Under the pieces are notes generated by a model. The model did not search any database. It saw only the letters and a list, made by a program, of their open reading frames with translations, and was not told the DNA's origin. The translations under genes were made by a program, and so were the position numbers. Positions 63,160 to 63,230 of a DNA stretch of 63,230 nt are shown piece after piece. Origin of the DNA: an uncultured Bacteroidales bacterium (lineage in GTDB: Bacteria; Bacteroidota; Bacteroidia; Bacteroidales; FEN-979); assembly GCA_903877385.1 (NCBI GenBank), contig CAIRDP010000059.1, forward strand, positions 1-63,230. Direction: 5' to 3'. Each line of letters begins with the position of its first letter. Positions within the stretch are counted from its first letter, which is position 1.

Positions 63160-63194
63160 TCGAAGGCAGCGGATCATGATCCGCTGCCTTCGAA
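63159..63194. repeat. 36-bp perfect palindrome
   Basis: TTCGAAGGCAGCGGATCA (63159-63176) is followed at once by its exact reverse complement (63177-63194), with no loop. A T-rich tract (TTTTCTTTTT, about 63198-63207) follows on the plus strand. This fits a hairpin terminator or an inverted-repeat binding site; comparable in size to the palindrome at 26525. Confidence 0.9.
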
Positions 63195-63230
63195 TCGTTT
63201 TCTTTTTCCAACTCCCAGAGGGGGGCCATA

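Overview
The window looks like a chromosomal segment from a member of the Bacteroidota (Bacteroidetes). The evidence is a type IX secretion (Por) sorting tail, a DUF4270 lipoprotein, Bacteroidota-type gene neighbourhoods (coaX / outer-membrane protein / lptC / ppiD; yceD-rpmF-plsX-fabH; atpDC apart from the other ATP synthase genes), no Shine-Dalgarno sequences before most genes, and the Bacteroidota promoter signature (TTTG, 19-21 bp, TAnnTTTG) upstream of many of them. The mevalonate route to isoprenoids points to a lineage other than the classical gut Bacteroides, but the exact lineage cannot be fixed from sequence alone.

Left edge (1-1300): a scar of broken mobile DNA beside a tRNA-Phe. 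It holds a group II intron reverse transcriptase fragment, a truncated tyrosine recombinase with a strong GGAGG ribosome binding site unlike its surroundings and a 14-bp inverted repeat in front, and a truncated helix-turn-helix gene. tRNA-Phe has its own promoter and terminator.

1.3-20.4 kb is mostly housekeeping: pantothenate kinase (coaX), an outer-membrane protein, LPS export (lptC), the periplasmic chaperone ppiD, ATP synthase beta and epsilon, an M23/LysM peptidase, a lspA / DksA-like / ileS group, a response-regulator/histidine-kinase hybrid, a nitroreductase, a small PAS protein, a TlpA-like lipoprotein, and fatty-acid/phospholipid initiation (yceD-rpmF-plsX-fabH).

20.4-40 kb: proline dehydrogenase facing a 1077-residue multi-domain flavin/iron-sulfur oxidoreductase, several exported proteins of unknown function, a half-length starch-synthase-like protein, DUF4270, glmS, sodB, a C-terminal processing protease, an alpha/beta hydrolase, an Ldh2-family dehydrogenase next to L-2-hydroxyglutarate oxidase, a 3-beta-HSD/epimerase family protein, a Dph6-like ATP pyrophosphatase and a DsrE-like protein.

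40-53.6 kb: a complete RND efflux operon (adaptor, pump, TolC), a 957-residue SBBP-repeat protein with a type IX sorting tail, p-aminobenzoate synthesis (pabA divergent from pabB-pabC with overlapping start codons), pirin and YceI.

53.8-60.3 kb: a mevalonate operon read leftward, fni, mvaA, a GHMP kinase fused to diphosphomevalonate decarboxylase, a mevalonate-kinase-like gene and a UbiA prenyltransferase. This makes IPP/DMAPP and ends with an enzyme that uses polyprenyl groups. The right end has an AraC regulator, a TonB-domain protein, a K+-channel-like protein, a possible gene remnant and a 36-bp perfect palindrome.

Small repeats sit between genes: TTGTACA heptamer arrays, ATTGAA/ATTCG-type low-complexity stretches, and a REP-like palindromic element present twice in opposite orientation. 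I saw no CRISPR array, defence island, prophage or biosynthetic cluster that would count as an entirely new system. The strongest candidates for novelty are the two multi-domain fusions, the pabA/pabB overlap and the mobile-element scar.
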